A stretch of DNA of 64,000 nt from Takakia lepidozioides (taxonomy: Eukaryota > Streptophyta > Takakiopsida > Takakiales > Takakiaceae): NCBI GenBank assembly GCA_030704615.1, contig CM060731.1, positions 50,344,001-50,408,000 of the forward strand, written 5' to 3'. This document shows positions 11,373-22,704 of the stretch, one piece after another. How positions within the stretch are numbered: the stretch's first letter is position 1; each line of letters opens with the position of its first letter. The notes beneath the pieces were generated by a model. That model did no database searches and was not told where the DNA came from. It saw only the letters and a list, made by a program, of their open reading frames with translations. The position numbers and the translations under genes were made by a program.

Positions 11373-14300
11373 ATGGAGCCTGACAGAGCAGCTGTCGTGC
11401 TGAGATTACAACAGCGTGACGATGCTCTTTTTCAGCGTGAGGTTGCGCGGTGTCGAGAGTATGGTCTCAACAAGTTAAGATGCCCTTGCAATCACTGTAA
11501 GGGTGGACGACCGGTCTCTATAGAGAGAGTGAGAAAACATCTAATGGCCAATCATAAATCCCCTGCGTTCAGATCCTGGAGAGGAGCAAGGAGGCATGCT
11601 TCTGACGATGAATGGGAAGACACGGCCGTGGTGGTTGGTGACGACGTAGCTTTAGCAAATCATCGGACACAGGGAGAATTGGACAGAAATGTTGAGGTAC
11701 AGCGCATGATCCAAGAGACCTTTCAGATCATAGACACACCTGAAACTGGAAATGGGGCAGAAGTGGAATTAGATGACCTAGATGTTCCCGGTGACACGAA
11801 CATCCCTTCCTTAGCCCATGACCCGGTTGTGGGTGGGGACTCTCACACTGATGATCCCATCTCATTGGAAGAGGCATGTCTACCTTTGTATGAAGGCTGT
11901 AAATCCTCTAAGCTGGCATCCACCATGCTTATAATGAATCTATGCGCAACACATGGGGTTACAAATGGCTTTGCGGATGAAATGTTCTCTTTGCTGCAGA
12001 AAACCTTGTTGCCACAACCAAACGTACTACCCACATCTTTCTACCATGCAAAGACCATGGTGAGCAAGCTTGGGCTTGCTTATGAGAAGATCGATGCTTG
12101 CCCAAAGGGGTGTGTGTTGTTTAGGGGGGACTTGAAAACTTCAGAGAGTTGCCCCAAGTGTCAAAGCGCCTGATTCAAAAATGTGGGGAGATCCAAGGTA
12201 CCTGTTAAGGTGCTTCGCCATTTTCCATTGATACCACGCCTTTTGCGTATGTATAGATGTTCTTCTATTGCAGAATTAATGACATGGCACAGTCGGAATG
12301 CAAGCAACGATGGCCTTGTGCGCCATGCAGCTGATTCAAAGGCTTGGAAACACATTGATGCTACTTGGCCCGACTTTGCAGCAGAGCCTCGCAATGTAAG
12401 GCTTGGTTTTTCCTTCGATGGAGTCAACCCGTTTGGTGATAAGAACAATTGCTGGTCAACATGGCCAGTGTTGACGCTGGTATACAACCTACCTCCCTGG
12501 CTCACTACAAAGAAGTTCTTTGTCATGCTTACTCTCTTGATTCCAGGAAAGCAGTCAGTTACAAGTGAGCACATAGATGTGTACTTAGCACCACTGATGG
12601 AGGAGTTACTTGTTTTGTGGAGGGGGGTTCGGGCATATGACATATGCAAACCTGTTGGTGAGAGAACCTTCATACTACGCGCCATACTACTGTGGAGCAT
12701 CCACGATTTCCTGCTTATGGCCTACTTGCAGGATGTGTCACAAAAGGCTACAAAGGGTGTCCAGTATGCGGTCCTCATGTAGATGCAAGACACTCAAAAG
12801 TTCTGGGCAAAACTGTCTACCAAGGTCACCGCAGGTTCCTCCCTCAGGCCCATCCATACCGCAGGAACCGCATACACTTAATGGACAGGTGGAGATGCGT
12901 GCGAAGCCACATCCGTTCACACCGGTTGAACAAGAGGCCGCTGGTGTTGAGGCTGAAGGTTATGACCTTGACCCCCGTGCTTTTCCTGATGCTGAAGTTC
13001 ATCCAGCCAAGGTTCATGGTATCAAAAGGCGCAGCTGCCTATGGGATTTACCATACTGGAAGGTATCCCCTGCACTTGTACTTGTTTGAGTTCAATGTTC
13101 TTTGTAAATGGAAAAGGTAGTGCCCCTGTAGTGGTTACTTCTTACTTTCCGAGTGGTAAAGTAGCAGTACTGCATGTAATTTGGACTTCACATTAATAAC
13201 TCGTGGAGTGGTAAAAGGTAGTATCCATGATGCTCAGGAAGTTGTTGACATCACTTGAGAGGCTAATAATGCACTAAAGGAGTTGTTTGAACCACTGAGG
13301 AGGGACTGTCATGCATCACAGCCACTTTAGACATGGAAGTATATAGTGCTCATAAAGGAATCTGATTTGTATAGGACTGCAATCTGTCGGAATGTTCCTG
13401 AAATGGTGTCACCAATTGCAGGATCTGTTGCAACGCTACTTACTGGATCCCATGCATTGCGAAAAGAATTTTTGTGAAAACTTGTTGAAGACGATTTTCG
13501 GACGGAAGGACACGGTGAAGGTGAGGAACGACATGGAGGTAATCGGCATCAGACGTCACTTGTGGCTTCGGCCTGATCCACAGAACCCTTCACGTATCAT
13601 GAAACCAGCAGCACCGTATGTTCTCACTCCCGCTGAAATCACGATATTTCTTGATACTTTGGGGGCTATCAAAACTCCTTCGGGATTTGCAGGTGCATTT
13701 CAGAAACACATACACCCGTCTAGGAAACATTTGACGAGTATGAAGTCCCATGATTATCACGTTTTAATGCAACAGATTTTACCTGTGTGTATTCGCCATT
13801 GCATGGCGGGGGGCCCACGTGGGGTCATTATGCGTGTGAGTCGCATTTTCCGCCGGATTTGTGCCAAAGTATGGGACCCTAATGAAATAGATTCATTGCG
13901 TGAGGATGTTGCTATAACCTTGTGTCTGTTAGATAAAGAGTTCCCCCCTTCTTTCTTTGATGTCATGACCCATTTGCTAGTTCATCTCGTAGATGAACTA
14001 GACACATGTGGTCCGGTGTTATCACGGTGGATGTATCCCATGGAGCGTTACATGAAAGATCTCAAGGGATACGTTAGGAATTACGCAAAGCCAGAAGGGA
14101 GTATGGCTGCAGGGTATGTTCTTGATGAGGCCATGGGGTTCATAAGTGAGTATATGCAATCATTTGATGCAACTCAACGGTGGATTTGGGATGCAAATGC
14201 GGAGGAAAGGGTTGAGAACGAGGTCTTGGAAGGTGTCGGCAAAAAGCGGGACATGAGTGGAGCTAAGAGAGATGCAGCACATTTGTATGTGCTGAACAAT

Positions 14301-15533
14301 ACCAATGTGATGGTTCCTTGGGTGCAGTGAGTTCTTCTTTTCATTGCACCTTATTCATATATATCAAGTTCAAATGCAATTGTGACTGTCACCAGTGTAA
14401 TAGAACCACCCACAAAGTCACAAATGTCAGTGGTTCATCGTGATGATAACCACTTCTGTAGTAACTGAATGTTAAGTGAGTGACTTTTTGGAAGAGCATG
14501 TTCATTTACAAGTCATTATGCTCACTCATCCAGTGGTTTTCAAAGTATCATTCATGCTAGGTATTTTTTGCAAAGTAATGCAACACTTCATTGCTAACAT
14601 GTGTCATTCTTGTTGCCATTTTGTGACAGAAAGTATGCAACAGAGAAGGCACAGTTCACTGCAGACAGAGAGGCATGTGCTCGTGAGTGGCGTGCCAATC
14701 GTCGATGTCACCGCCGCCTTCCGGTGCCATACCCTCCCCATTTGTTGGAGTTTCCACCCCTACCGGTATGGATACGCCATGCAGTCCAGGCCCATGTCTC
14801 TGAGCATGGTGTTGAGGATACGGATGTAATTCATTTGTCTACTCCCCCCTCATTGAGATCAGCTTCATTTCGCGGCATGAAGGCGTATGGAAATCATTAT
14901 CGAGTGGATGACACAGAGAGTCGTCTTCTTGTCTCTTTTGATTCCGGAGTTGCATCTGTCTTCCAGCAACAGAGCAGAAATAGTGTGTGTGATAGAAATC
15001 CAGTCATGTCACCATTAGAGTACGTTGGGGTCATCAAAGAGATCTTCAAATTGGATTATGGACGAGTGCACCCCATTGTATTTCGTTGTGCCTAGGTGAG
15101 GGCCAACCTCGTTGGACAAAATGCTACAATGAAGCGGGATTCGTATGGTTTTCTACTTGCAAATTTTGGGAGGATGTTACCCGCCAATTATTAGCCGTTC
15201 ATCTTTCCATCTCAAATTGAACAGGTGTTCTTTTCGGATGAGTCCCCAAGTTCGGAGTGGAAGGTAGTCCTTCGGAAGGATCCAAGAGCAAAAAAGATTG
15301 TGGCGGACATAGATCAATGTGACATTGGCGAAAATGCAGATTTCGATGGCCTTCAGGCACCGTCCACCTTATCAGATCAGCCAATACCTAGGTCATTAGA
15401 TGGTGCCACGGCTCTAAATAAAGAAGACCTGGCTATGTTGGCTAACATTCAAGCGGCGTTTGTGCAACCAACCGCTATTCCAGTTGAGCAAAGTGATTCA
15501 GAGGGTGACGAATATGTTTCAGATTCAGAATAA
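11373..15533 (+). pseudogene. CACTA TNP2-type transposase, interrupted by stops and frameshifts
   Basis: Exon 1 (11,373 to about 13,063) starts with a C...C..C..HC zinc-binding Transpos_assoc-like region (LNKLRCPCNHCKGG). It continues into the TNP2 core: VLRHFPLIPRLLRMY, MTWHSRN, GVNPFG, VLTLVYNLPPW, PVCG. Exon 2 (about 13,422-14,328) begins DLLQRYLLDPMHCEKN and contains the DUF4218-type part. Exon 3 (14,630-15,533) has the DUF4216-type LDYGRVHPIVFRC and QVFFSDES...WKVVLRKDPRAKK. It is broken: in-frame TGA at 12,171, frameshifts near 12,695 and 12,880, TAG at 15,093 (expected Trp) and TAG at 15,192. Apart from these lesions the family pattern is well kept, so inactivation looks recent. TNP2 proteins cut and join the element ends. 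Confidence 0.88.
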
Positions 15534-15599
15534 AGTTCATTGTTGGAACCATTTGTTCAATATCATCATGCTACAATGGTCTGGCCACTTGTCTGTTTT

Positions 15600-16218
15600 T
15601 CAAAGTCTGTCACAGCTGCACAAACCACTTAAAATTTTTCATGTATCACCCAAAAAGTGGTACCAATCACTTGTCTGTAGGCAACCACTCATGAGCAACC
15701 ACTAGAATAGTGGTTCCAATTACTGCAGTATCTTTCACCACCCACTCTCCACCACTATCAAAGTGGTACAAATCAATGAGGTGTCTTTAACCACTCAAGA
15801 TCAACGTGCAGCACTGTCCCCGTCCACGTGGAATATTATATATATGAATTAATACATATTTCCAAATCATAAATCACAAATAAAATTTGAATTATTACAC
15901 GTGGAGTAGCAAGTGGTTTCAACCACTTCCCATCACTGAGGTGTCTATAACCACTCACAATGTACCACTGCACTCGTCCACGTGGAATATTATATTATAT
16001 TAATTAAAATGTATTACCAAATAAATAATAATAAATAGAAACAATTTATTACACGTGGACTACTGAGTGGTTGAAACCACTTCCAACCACTGTCTGTGAT
16101 GCCACCGTGGCATTTCATTGGGATTAACCACTGGCAAGTGGTTACTAGTGGTTTATAGAGTGGAAAAAGACAGTAGTGGTTAAAGGGCCAGTGGTTATTC
16201 CACGTTTTTCTTCTAGTG
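15600..16218. repeat. Right subterminal repeat array of the CACTA element
   Basis: Dense copies of aaccactc, agtggt and caagtggt occur in both orientations. They include two similar blocks containing ccacgtggaatattatat (15,823-15,840 and 15,979-15,996). They mirror the left subterminal array and end at the inverted terminus at 16,218. Confidence 0.8.
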
Positions 16219-16817
16219 GCCCTTGCTGTGCATATTCTGCAATCACCGCACTCCACGACACCATATCTCGTTCAGCCATACTGTCGAACACTCCCTTCGT
16301 ACATGTCCATGAGGGTATTGTTCAGAATGACATTTGGTACAATTGCAGCTCTGACAATGTCGCCATGGACCTCTTTGCCCTTTTCCAGAGCTGCCAGGTT
16401 TGCATACGATTTGCAAATGCACACAAACGTGATGTGGTTGGGCTTCACCCCTTCGTGCAACATTTGCTCATAGGTCTCCAAAGCATTAATCCTACCACAC
16501 CCATGTTTGGTAAATCCTGCCAACATTATATTCCACGTGATCAAAGATCGTTGAGGCATTCTGTTGAACACTTGGTGAGCATCCATGATGCTCCCGCAGT
16601 TAACATACATGTTGACAAAGGTGTTGAGTAGAAAAACATTTGGCGTGAATCCACTTTGGATAATGTGAGTGTGCACCTGCTTTCCAGCTTCCAGACCTTC
16701 CATCTTGACACACTTAAGCAAGAGACAGACATACGTATCTGAATCTGCCGAAATGCCTCCTTGGTTTAGAGTCTGTAGAGCCTCTGTCAGTCTGCCTACC
16801 GCACAAAGTATCTTCAC
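16219..16817 (-). pseudogene. PPR gene fragment, upstream part of CACTA-split locus
   Basis: From 16,817 the minus strand reads AVGRLTEALQTLNQGG, SDTYVCLLLKCVKM, GLEAGKQVHTHIIQSGF, FVNMYVNCGSIMDAHQVF and HEGVKPNHITFVCICKSY. These are typical PLS-type repeats beginning near the N-terminus of a plant PPR protein. A small deletion near 16,300 joins MDMY to EGSV and shifts the frame. The shifted frame continues as MAERDMVSWSAVIAEYAQQG up to the CACTA end. PDF-motif exons end 72 bases upstream. It has no visible targeting peptide and is broken twice (indel plus transposon). Confidence 0.75.
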
Positions 16818-16888
16818 ATGCCCAGAGTGCCAGAAGAGGCATTGTGGACTCCCTCTCTTGATCCTCTTTCAGAAGCTGTGGTCATGGT

Positions 16889-17580
16889 TTAGATGCCTGA
16901 TTCTATGAACTGTGTCGCTGCAGCTGCTGCCTTTAGTTGACCATCTACCCAAGCAGGTTTATTGTAGCTATTGATCCACATGGAATCATAGGTCATCTGG
17001 AGCTTGAAGTCCGTCCCTCTTGGATGAATCTGTCCACCACACACTATCCCTGCACCTTCAGCTATCCATGCCTCTGCACAAATCATACATACATCCTTGC
17101 ATTGCTGCTATCAGCTGACAATGACAGCCTAGATTTGTTCTAGGAAACACCCAACTCAACTTATCACACTAGTTCCTATGCTCAGTTGCATCTGCTACTC
17201 TCTCCAACAAGCATTCACCTTTTTGCCTTGATTGTCCCACCATTGACTGGGGTCAGAAAAGTATTCATTCCACATCTTCTCCTCGTCTCTGTTACCTGTT
17301 TCTGGATACTTCCCTGTTGTCACATTGGCAGTATCATGTCAAAGTCACTCCAAGCTATCAAAGGTTCACCCAACCAACTAACTAGCAGAATTCAACGTGA
17401 AAATTTAGGGCCGATTCTGATAAGAGGGAAAACTGGGTGAAATGTGTTGAAGAAGGTGCCTTCATTAGTAGCGCCTGAATTTATCAATTGTGCCGCTGCT
17501 GCTGCGGCTTCCAGTTGACCATCTACCCATGCAGGTTTCTTGTACCTATCCTTCCACAGGGAATCATAGGTAATCTGCCG
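16889..17580 (-). pseudogene. OSB-like PDF-motif exons (best-preserved copy)
   Basis: Two exons with good splice signals fit together. Exon A at 17,313-17,219 ends in MWNEYFSDPSQWWDNQGKK and a gtgaat donor. Exon B at 17,029-16,889 reads IHPRGTDFKLQ, then YDSMWINSYNKPAWVDGQL, a short Ala run and a stop. Joined, they make a complete PDF motif (W, DPxQWWDNR, PxxxDFK, LW, PxWV), as in plant organellar single-stranded-DNA-binding proteins. A further exon B copy with an Ala run (LWKDRYKKPAWVDGQLEAAA) lies at about 17,580-17,500, so the source gene had at least two PDF motifs. The N-terminal SSB-like OB fold is not in the window. Confidence 0.7.
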
Positions 17581-17755
17581 TCATATACCCATCACAGGTC
17601 CAATCAAAACAGTAGCCATAACAGCCACTTTTGGCAAGACTAGACATTTCAAAGACTGCCCTACATAATAAGCTTACACATATACCACTTTTAGCAGCTC
17701 AATGAGAATCCTGTCAACTTTGGAAGAACACAGAAGAAAAAGAAGCGAGAATAAC

Positions 17756-17905
17756 CTCGGCAAGGGTCTGCTCAACGCGAAGGCGTGTGCCATCGAAAAG
17801 GAAGGCAATAGAGCTGGGATCAACTGACCGACGGTCGCAGTATGCATGCATCAGCTTTCGAAGTGTGGCTGTGGTCTTAATCCTGAAAAAAACCTCCCCG
17901 CCATC
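17756..17905 (-). pseudogene. SUMO gene fragment, exon 2
   Basis: The 150-bp exon is open for exactly 50 codons between a tag acceptor (17,906-17,908) and a gttatt donor (17,755). It encodes [38 protein letters not shown] and LRVEQTLAE. This is the core beta-grasp of small ubiquitin-like modifier (SUMO), matching the middle exon of plant SUMO genes. The last exon with the C-terminal di-glycine was not found downstream. SUMO is conjugated to target proteins through that di-glycine, so this copy cannot work as it stands. Confidence 0.85.
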
Positions 17906-18090
17906 CTACACATTGCAGCATCCCCGGCCATCCGTTACTAGACCCATGCAAATTCTCCTTCACAACACCTTCTTCTTCAACCACCCAAAATTACCACAAT
18001 TCTCGCAGCTTTCTTCACAAGGAGAATCTATTGAAAGTCCTTGGCATTTGATGTAATCAAATATATTTGTGAACCACATAAGAGGTGTAC

Positions 18091-18536
18091 CTGCGGACCC
18101 AGCCATTGTTGGGAAGTACGCAGCGCATAACGATCGTGCTTGGGTTTCTTCAACGGGTCAGTCTCGTGCAATGCAACAGCTGCCTTCATGTAAGAGCTTC
18201 CATCAAGAATCCACTCCATGATGACTGCTGCCTCCATCTGACCTGGGTGGTGCTTCATCTTGTGAGTTAATGGATCAGCAAACTCTGGCTTTCCTTGCAT
18301 CACCTCGCAAAAGAGGGTTGAGAGAACCTCAGCAAGTAGGGCTAACACATTTCCATCATAATAGACCGTTGATGCCAAGCCTGATCCCACTGTCGTCCCA
18401 TTAACAAGGGTGAGGCCCTCTTTCGGCTGCGGCTCAAAGGGCTTCTCAACTCTGGCGAGCTTGAGAGCTTGTACAGCTGAAATCTCCTGTCCGTCCTCAG
18501 TGACAGCTCTGGAGTTGGGCCTGGCAGTTAGAAGCC
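18091..18536 (-). pseudogene. Phenylalanine ammonia-lyase (PAL) gene fragment
   Basis: About 148 codons stay open on the minus strand with PAL hallmarks: [72 protein letters not shown] and [14 protein letters not shown]. It ends at a gtacac donor (18,090) and begins at a possible tgcag acceptor. PAL deaminates phenylalanine to cinnamate at the head of phenylpropanoid metabolism. The Ala-Ser-Gly that forms the MIO cofactor lies upstream in the family and is absent here. The fragment sits between SUMO exon 1 and exon 2, on the same strand. The rest of PAL (about 560 residues) is missing. Confidence 0.88.
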
Positions 18537-18592
18537 CTGCATTTGACAAAAATGGGAAACAACCCATACAAAAATGCCACGGGCTTCCATAT

Positions 18593-18702
18593 CTGACCCT
18601 TCACTTTCAGATTAATGTGACCTCCCGCCCTCCAAAAGGCTTCTTCTCCTCCCCGTTGTGAATTTCTCCTGCATTGTTGGTGCTATCCTCCACACCAGCC
18701 AT
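18593..18702 (-). pseudogene. SUMO gene fragment, exon 1 with frameshift
   Basis: From an ATG at 18,702 the minus strand reads MAGVEDSTNNAGEIHNGEEK and KPFGGREV. One base out of frame it continues as HINLKVKGQ, the conserved end of plant SUMO exon 1. The indel near 18,620 breaks the protein. Exon 2 lies 690 bp further on, after the PAL fragment. The normal gt donor after KVKGQ is not present (atatgg instead). Confidence 0.75.
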
Positions 18703-18749
18703 GATTCCAGCAACCACACCTAGCGCACAAAGGCAGACGTGCACAGAGA

Positions 18750-19925
18750 CAGCGGGTCTCATGGACTGCTATGATTGCAGGATCTGCTCAGCATGGTCAT
18801 GGTGAGGAGGCTTTTAAACTCTTTCAGCGCATGCAAAGAGAAGGCACGACGACAGATATTGTCACCTCTATTAGTGTCCTCAACGCTTGTGCTGGCCCGG
18901 AGGCTTTAGAACGGGGCAAGCAGCTCCATGCCAGCATCATCAAAGCTGAATTTGAGTTAGATGTTGGTCTCGGGATGTCAGTATGTATTGCAAGTGCAGG
19001 AGTGTGATGGATGCACTCAATGTGTTTGACAGAATGCCTAAGCGAGATGTGGTCTCCTGAACTGCGATGATTGGAGGATATGCACAGAGTGGTCATGGTG
19101 AGGAGGCTTTCAAACACTTTTGACAAATGCAAAGAGAGGGTGTGTAACATCCCTGGAACAAGGCAAGTGGGTCCATGCCTACATTATCAAATCTGGGTGT
19201 GAGTCAGATGTCTATGTCAGGAGTGCCCTCATTGATATGTATACCAAATGTGGGAGTGTAGATGCATGGGAGGTGTTTGACAAAATTCTTAAACCAGATG
19301 TGGTCTCATGGACTGCGATGATTATAGGATATGCTCAGCATGGGCGTGGTCACGAGTCTCTCCAACTGTTTGAACTGATGCAATTGAAAGGTGTGAAGCC
19401 AAATGAGGGCACATTTATTGGTGTTCTCTCTGCAGGCAGCCATTTGGGCCTTGTAGATGAAGGCGGTCATTATTCTCAATCCATGTGTCAAGAGCATGGC
19501 ACTGCACCTGCATGGTTGACCTCCTTGGCCATGCAGGGCGCTTGGATGAGGCAGAAGATTTCATTGCCAACATGACACTCAAAACCAAGTGCTTCAGTGT
19601 GGGGGGGGGGGCCTTGCTTGGTGCCTGCAGAATCTTATGGAAGTGTGGAGTTAGCAGAGTGTGCTGCAAAATGTATTTTCAAGGTGGAATCACAAGATGC
19701 TGCAGTGTATATGTTGCTTTCAAACATCTATGCTGTAGCTGATGTAACAAAAGTGAGAAAAGCAATGGACGCAAGAGGTGAAAAAAGAACCAAGCCACAC
19801 TTGGATTGAGGCGGAAAATAGGATGTATACATTTGCCGTTGGAGATAGATCTCACCCACGAGCAGAGGAGATATATGCTAGATTGACTTGGCAGATTAAG
19901 AAGACCATTGCTTTTGGGCTCATTA
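18750..19925 (+). pseudogene. PPR gene (PLS class, E/E+ end), decayed
   Basis: The plus strand shows successive repeats: AMIAGSAQHGHGEEAFKLF, ACAGPEALERGKQLHASII, then CVTSLEQGKWVHAYIIKSG, SALIDMYTKCGSVDAWEVF, VVSWTAMIIGYAQHGRGHES and LMQLKGVKPNEGTFIGVLSA. E and E+ motifs follow (VDLLGHAGRLDEAEDFIANM, SQDAAVYMLLSNIYAVADV, KEPSHTWIEAENRMYTFAVG). Several frameshifts and stops interrupt it: about 19,005, 19,060, 19,480, 19,600 at a run of ten G, and 19,780. Such proteins edit or process organelle transcripts. No DYW deaminase domain is seen. Start and targeting signal are missing. Confidence 0.8.
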
Positions 19926-20299
19926 GCACATCCCCTGGGACCCTATCCGCATCATTAAAAACCTATGTGTATGTAGGGACTGCCACACTGCCACCAAGTT
20001 GGTATCCAAAATTGTTGCACGAGAAATTATTGCAAGGGATGCCATATGCTTTCATCACCTCAACAATGGGGTGTGTTCTTGTGGGGACTACTGGTAAACT
20101 CAGGGTAAATACAACAGCCAGAAAACACTCCAGACAGCTGTTTCACCTACCGGACTAAAAAATATCTTTCCCGAGGGTATGTTACCCATCTTATGGTAAG
20201 GCCTTAAAGTTCTCCCAAGGTTATGTCCCTTGATTTAATACGAGTTGCCGTATATATATAAAGAAAAATCAACCTTGTGGGATGTGGTATGATCTTCTC

Positions 20300-20545
20300 C
20301 CCAACCCCCCGGGGTCCCTTGAGCCTTGTGCTCAGGTAGTGATCCTGGGTTCAATCCTTAAACATGTGCCTTCAAACCGACCATTGGCCTCTCGATGGGC
20401 TGTGTTGAGCAGTAGGCTCTGTAGATTCATTGGACATTAAGGAAAATTTACCTTTATCTATCAAAGAGGTTATTTTCCCCTCACTATAGTGAAGGGCCTG
20501 ATGTGTGAGAAGTAGCTTACCGTTTTTTTTTTTTTTTTTTTTTTC
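20300..20545 (+). mobile_element. SINE with B-box and poly-T end
   Basis: A B-box-like ctgggttcaatcc lies at 20,345-20,357. The 3' body (aagaggttattttcccc... gaagggcctgatgtgtgag) matches that of the SINE at 22,705-22,925. It ends in a long T-run (20,523-20,544). The 5' half has diverged, so the A-box is weak. Confidence 0.55.
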
Positions 20546-21139
20546 AAATTTTTCCTTTTGTAAGTCTTAGGTGTCTACCTATGGTGCAACTTAGTCTTAG
20601 TGGCAATCTTTATCAAACTTGTCAAATTTTGGGGATGCCAAAGGGGAAGGACCAGCAGAATGTCGGCCCTCTTTTCTTTGAGAAATAAAAATAACATGAT
20701 AGCTTCGGCAACACTCCTCCGTTCTTCTTCCGAAAAACAATGAATATACAGGGTGTATGTATGGAACACCATGGGGATGACCCAGCCCTTTTTGTGAAAA
20801 TTGAACGTAGTTCTCAGAAGTCGTCGCTAGTAGTGCGGAGCAACGCGAAGCCCTAGTATATTTAGATTGCTTTTGTGATACATAGATGTAGCGTAGGTGT
20901 GTTGGTTAGTTTTTAGTGTCTTAGAAATGTTATAACGTGGAGGTCTTAGGTTCAAGTATGCATTGCATGATATATGTAGAACAATGAACATATCGCCATT
21001 AGACAGAACCGGAGTCAATGGTCAACAAGTTTTTGAAATTCAAATTTTCCCACCTAAATTCAAATGTACCTTAAATTGTGATGTCCGGACATCGTACTTT
21101 GCGACCCCCGGACGATGCTAATTCTGCATTGCAGAGTGT

Positions 21140-21142
21140 GTT

Positions 21143-21186
<44 letters not shown>

Positions 21187-21430
21187 CTCGACTCTTTCGC
21201 CTATTTGCGACCCCCATTGGTAGCAAATTTGCGACGTTTTTTTGGCGACGCCCGACATCGCAAATTTGGTTCTTCCCCCTGCCCGAAAAGGGCTGTTTTA
21301 TGCGATTTCGCCTATCCCCATTGGTCGCAAATTTGCGACGTTTTTTTGGCGAGGGGCTTGCAACGCCCGGGCGTCGCAAATTTGGTTCTTCCCCCCTGCC
21401 CAAAAAGGGCTGTTTTACGACGCCGCGGCG
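21140..21430. repeat. Poly-T tract and paired gcgacg repeat
   Basis: A T-run of more than 40 bases (21,145-21,186) is followed by two copies of a unit of about 115 bp. Each contains tttgcgacgtttttttggcga, then gcgacgcc-like words, caaatttggttcttcccc and aaagggctgttttacg/atgcg (about 21,225-21,305 and 21,335-21,420). It lies just downstream of the copia fragment and interrupts its 3' part. Long open frames across it are low-complexity artefacts. Confidence 0.6.
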
Positions 21431-21439
21431 TGGAAAACC

Positions 21440-22500
21440 CCCCCCTCTTTTCCTGTAATGCAAAGCAATGCTACCTTGGTTATCGCTCTTGATCGGGGTT
21501 GTCTTCTCTTGGATGAAGTTCAGCTCATTCAAAGAGCGTTCGCAACCACATCGCCTCTTTTGCACTTGGGCAGCTGCCATGTATTCAGCCTCTGTAATAG
21601 ACACAACAACTGTAGGTTGCTTTTTACTATTCCAACTGATTGCGCCACTGGCCCAAAGTAAAGGCATAACATGTGGTGGACTTCCTACTATCCAAGTCCC
21701 CACCCCAATCTGAATCACAACTGCCTTCCAAAGCATCATTTGCTCCAGCCTTAAATTGCAGAATCATCTATTGAGTCCCCTTCAAATACCTGAAGATTCT
21801 CTTGACTGCTTCCCAATGAGCAATCCTCAGATTTGCCATAAATTGACTCACCATTCCAACTACAACTACTATATCTGGTCTAGTACCTGTCATAGCATAC
21901 ATCAGACTGCCAACAGCTTGACAGTATGGAACCTCAGTCATCTCATCTTGCTCCTCCTTTGTTTGGGGCTCATGTTGTTTGGATAACCTTTTTCCAACTT
22001 CCAGCCGAGTAGAGATTGGGTTGCAATCCTCCATATTGAACCTCTTAAGGATCTGGCTGATGTAAGCCTGACTGAGTGAAATGGTTCCTTGCACTCTATC
22101 CCTTATGATCTGAATGCCTAATATGTACTTTGCTTCCCCAAGGTCTGTCATTTGAAACTCAGAAGACAAGATCTTCTTGATTTCATTGACCTTGTCCAGT
22201 GATTTGCAAAGCAAGATTAGATCATCCACATATAGTGCCAAGATCAAAATGCTCTCTCCACTTCCTAGAACATAGACGCTATGATCAGAATCACATCGCA
22301 GGAATCCGTGTTTTGCTAGGAAATTATCAAACCTCTGGTACCAAGCTCTTGGTGCTTGCTTCAACCTGTAGAGAATCTTGAGAAGCCTGCAAACAAGTGT
22401 TTGCTCATTCTCCTTCACTTGCAACCCCTCTGGAAGTTGCAAACACAATTTTAAGTAAATCTGGACTAAAGTTTGGTCCAAAATAAAGGAGAAATATCTA
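21440..22500 (-). mobile_element. Ty1/copia polyprotein fragment (RT and RNase H)
   Basis: The minus strand encodes the second half of a copia reverse transcriptase: LKQAPRAWYQRFDNFLAKHG, SILILALYVDDLILL (the YVDD catalytic box), DLGEAKYILGIQI and YCQAVGSLMYAMTGTRPDI. The start of RNase H follows (GAISWNSKKQPTV, SITEAEYMAAAQ, SDNQGSIAL). There is a frame break near 21,745. Gag, protease, integrase and both LTRs are absent next to it. The 5' edge at about 22,480 runs into A+T-rich DNA. Confidence 0.88.
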
Positions 22501-22704
22501 AATATGTATTTTTTTAAATCATTTAAATGGATCATTTTAAATATAAATATAAAGATATAAATAATTGTTTGTATGTTAATATATAATATGAGCAATAAAG
22601 AAACATTATGTATAAACTTCAGGAAAAAAAGAAGTTTCTATTTAGCTCATAAAGCAAGTTCCACTGTTCACTCGACATTTAGTAAGAGTTGAATGAGATA
22701 CCAA

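Larger units (their letters stand above)
3608..16218 (+). mobile_element. CACTA (En/Spm) DNA transposon, 12.6 kb, complete ends
   Basis: The left end CACTAGAAGAAAAACG (3,608) and the right end, which reads as CACTAGAAGAAAAACG on the minus strand (16,218-16,203), form terminal inverted repeats. They are flanked on both sides by GCC (3,605-3,607 and 16,219-16,221), the 3-bp duplication typical of the CACTA superfamily. Inside are subterminal AACCACTC/GAGTGGT repeats, a TNP2-type transposase on the plus strand, a TNP1-like gene on the minus strand, and a nested LINE. The element sits inside a PPR fragment. Its transposase has stops and frameshifts, so it is probably no longer autonomous. Confidence 0.93.

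Noticed and set aside
21071-21430. Lys-rich ORF with a long poly-Lys run
   Set aside because: It is created by the long T-run (poly-A on the minus strand) next to the copia RNase H fragment.
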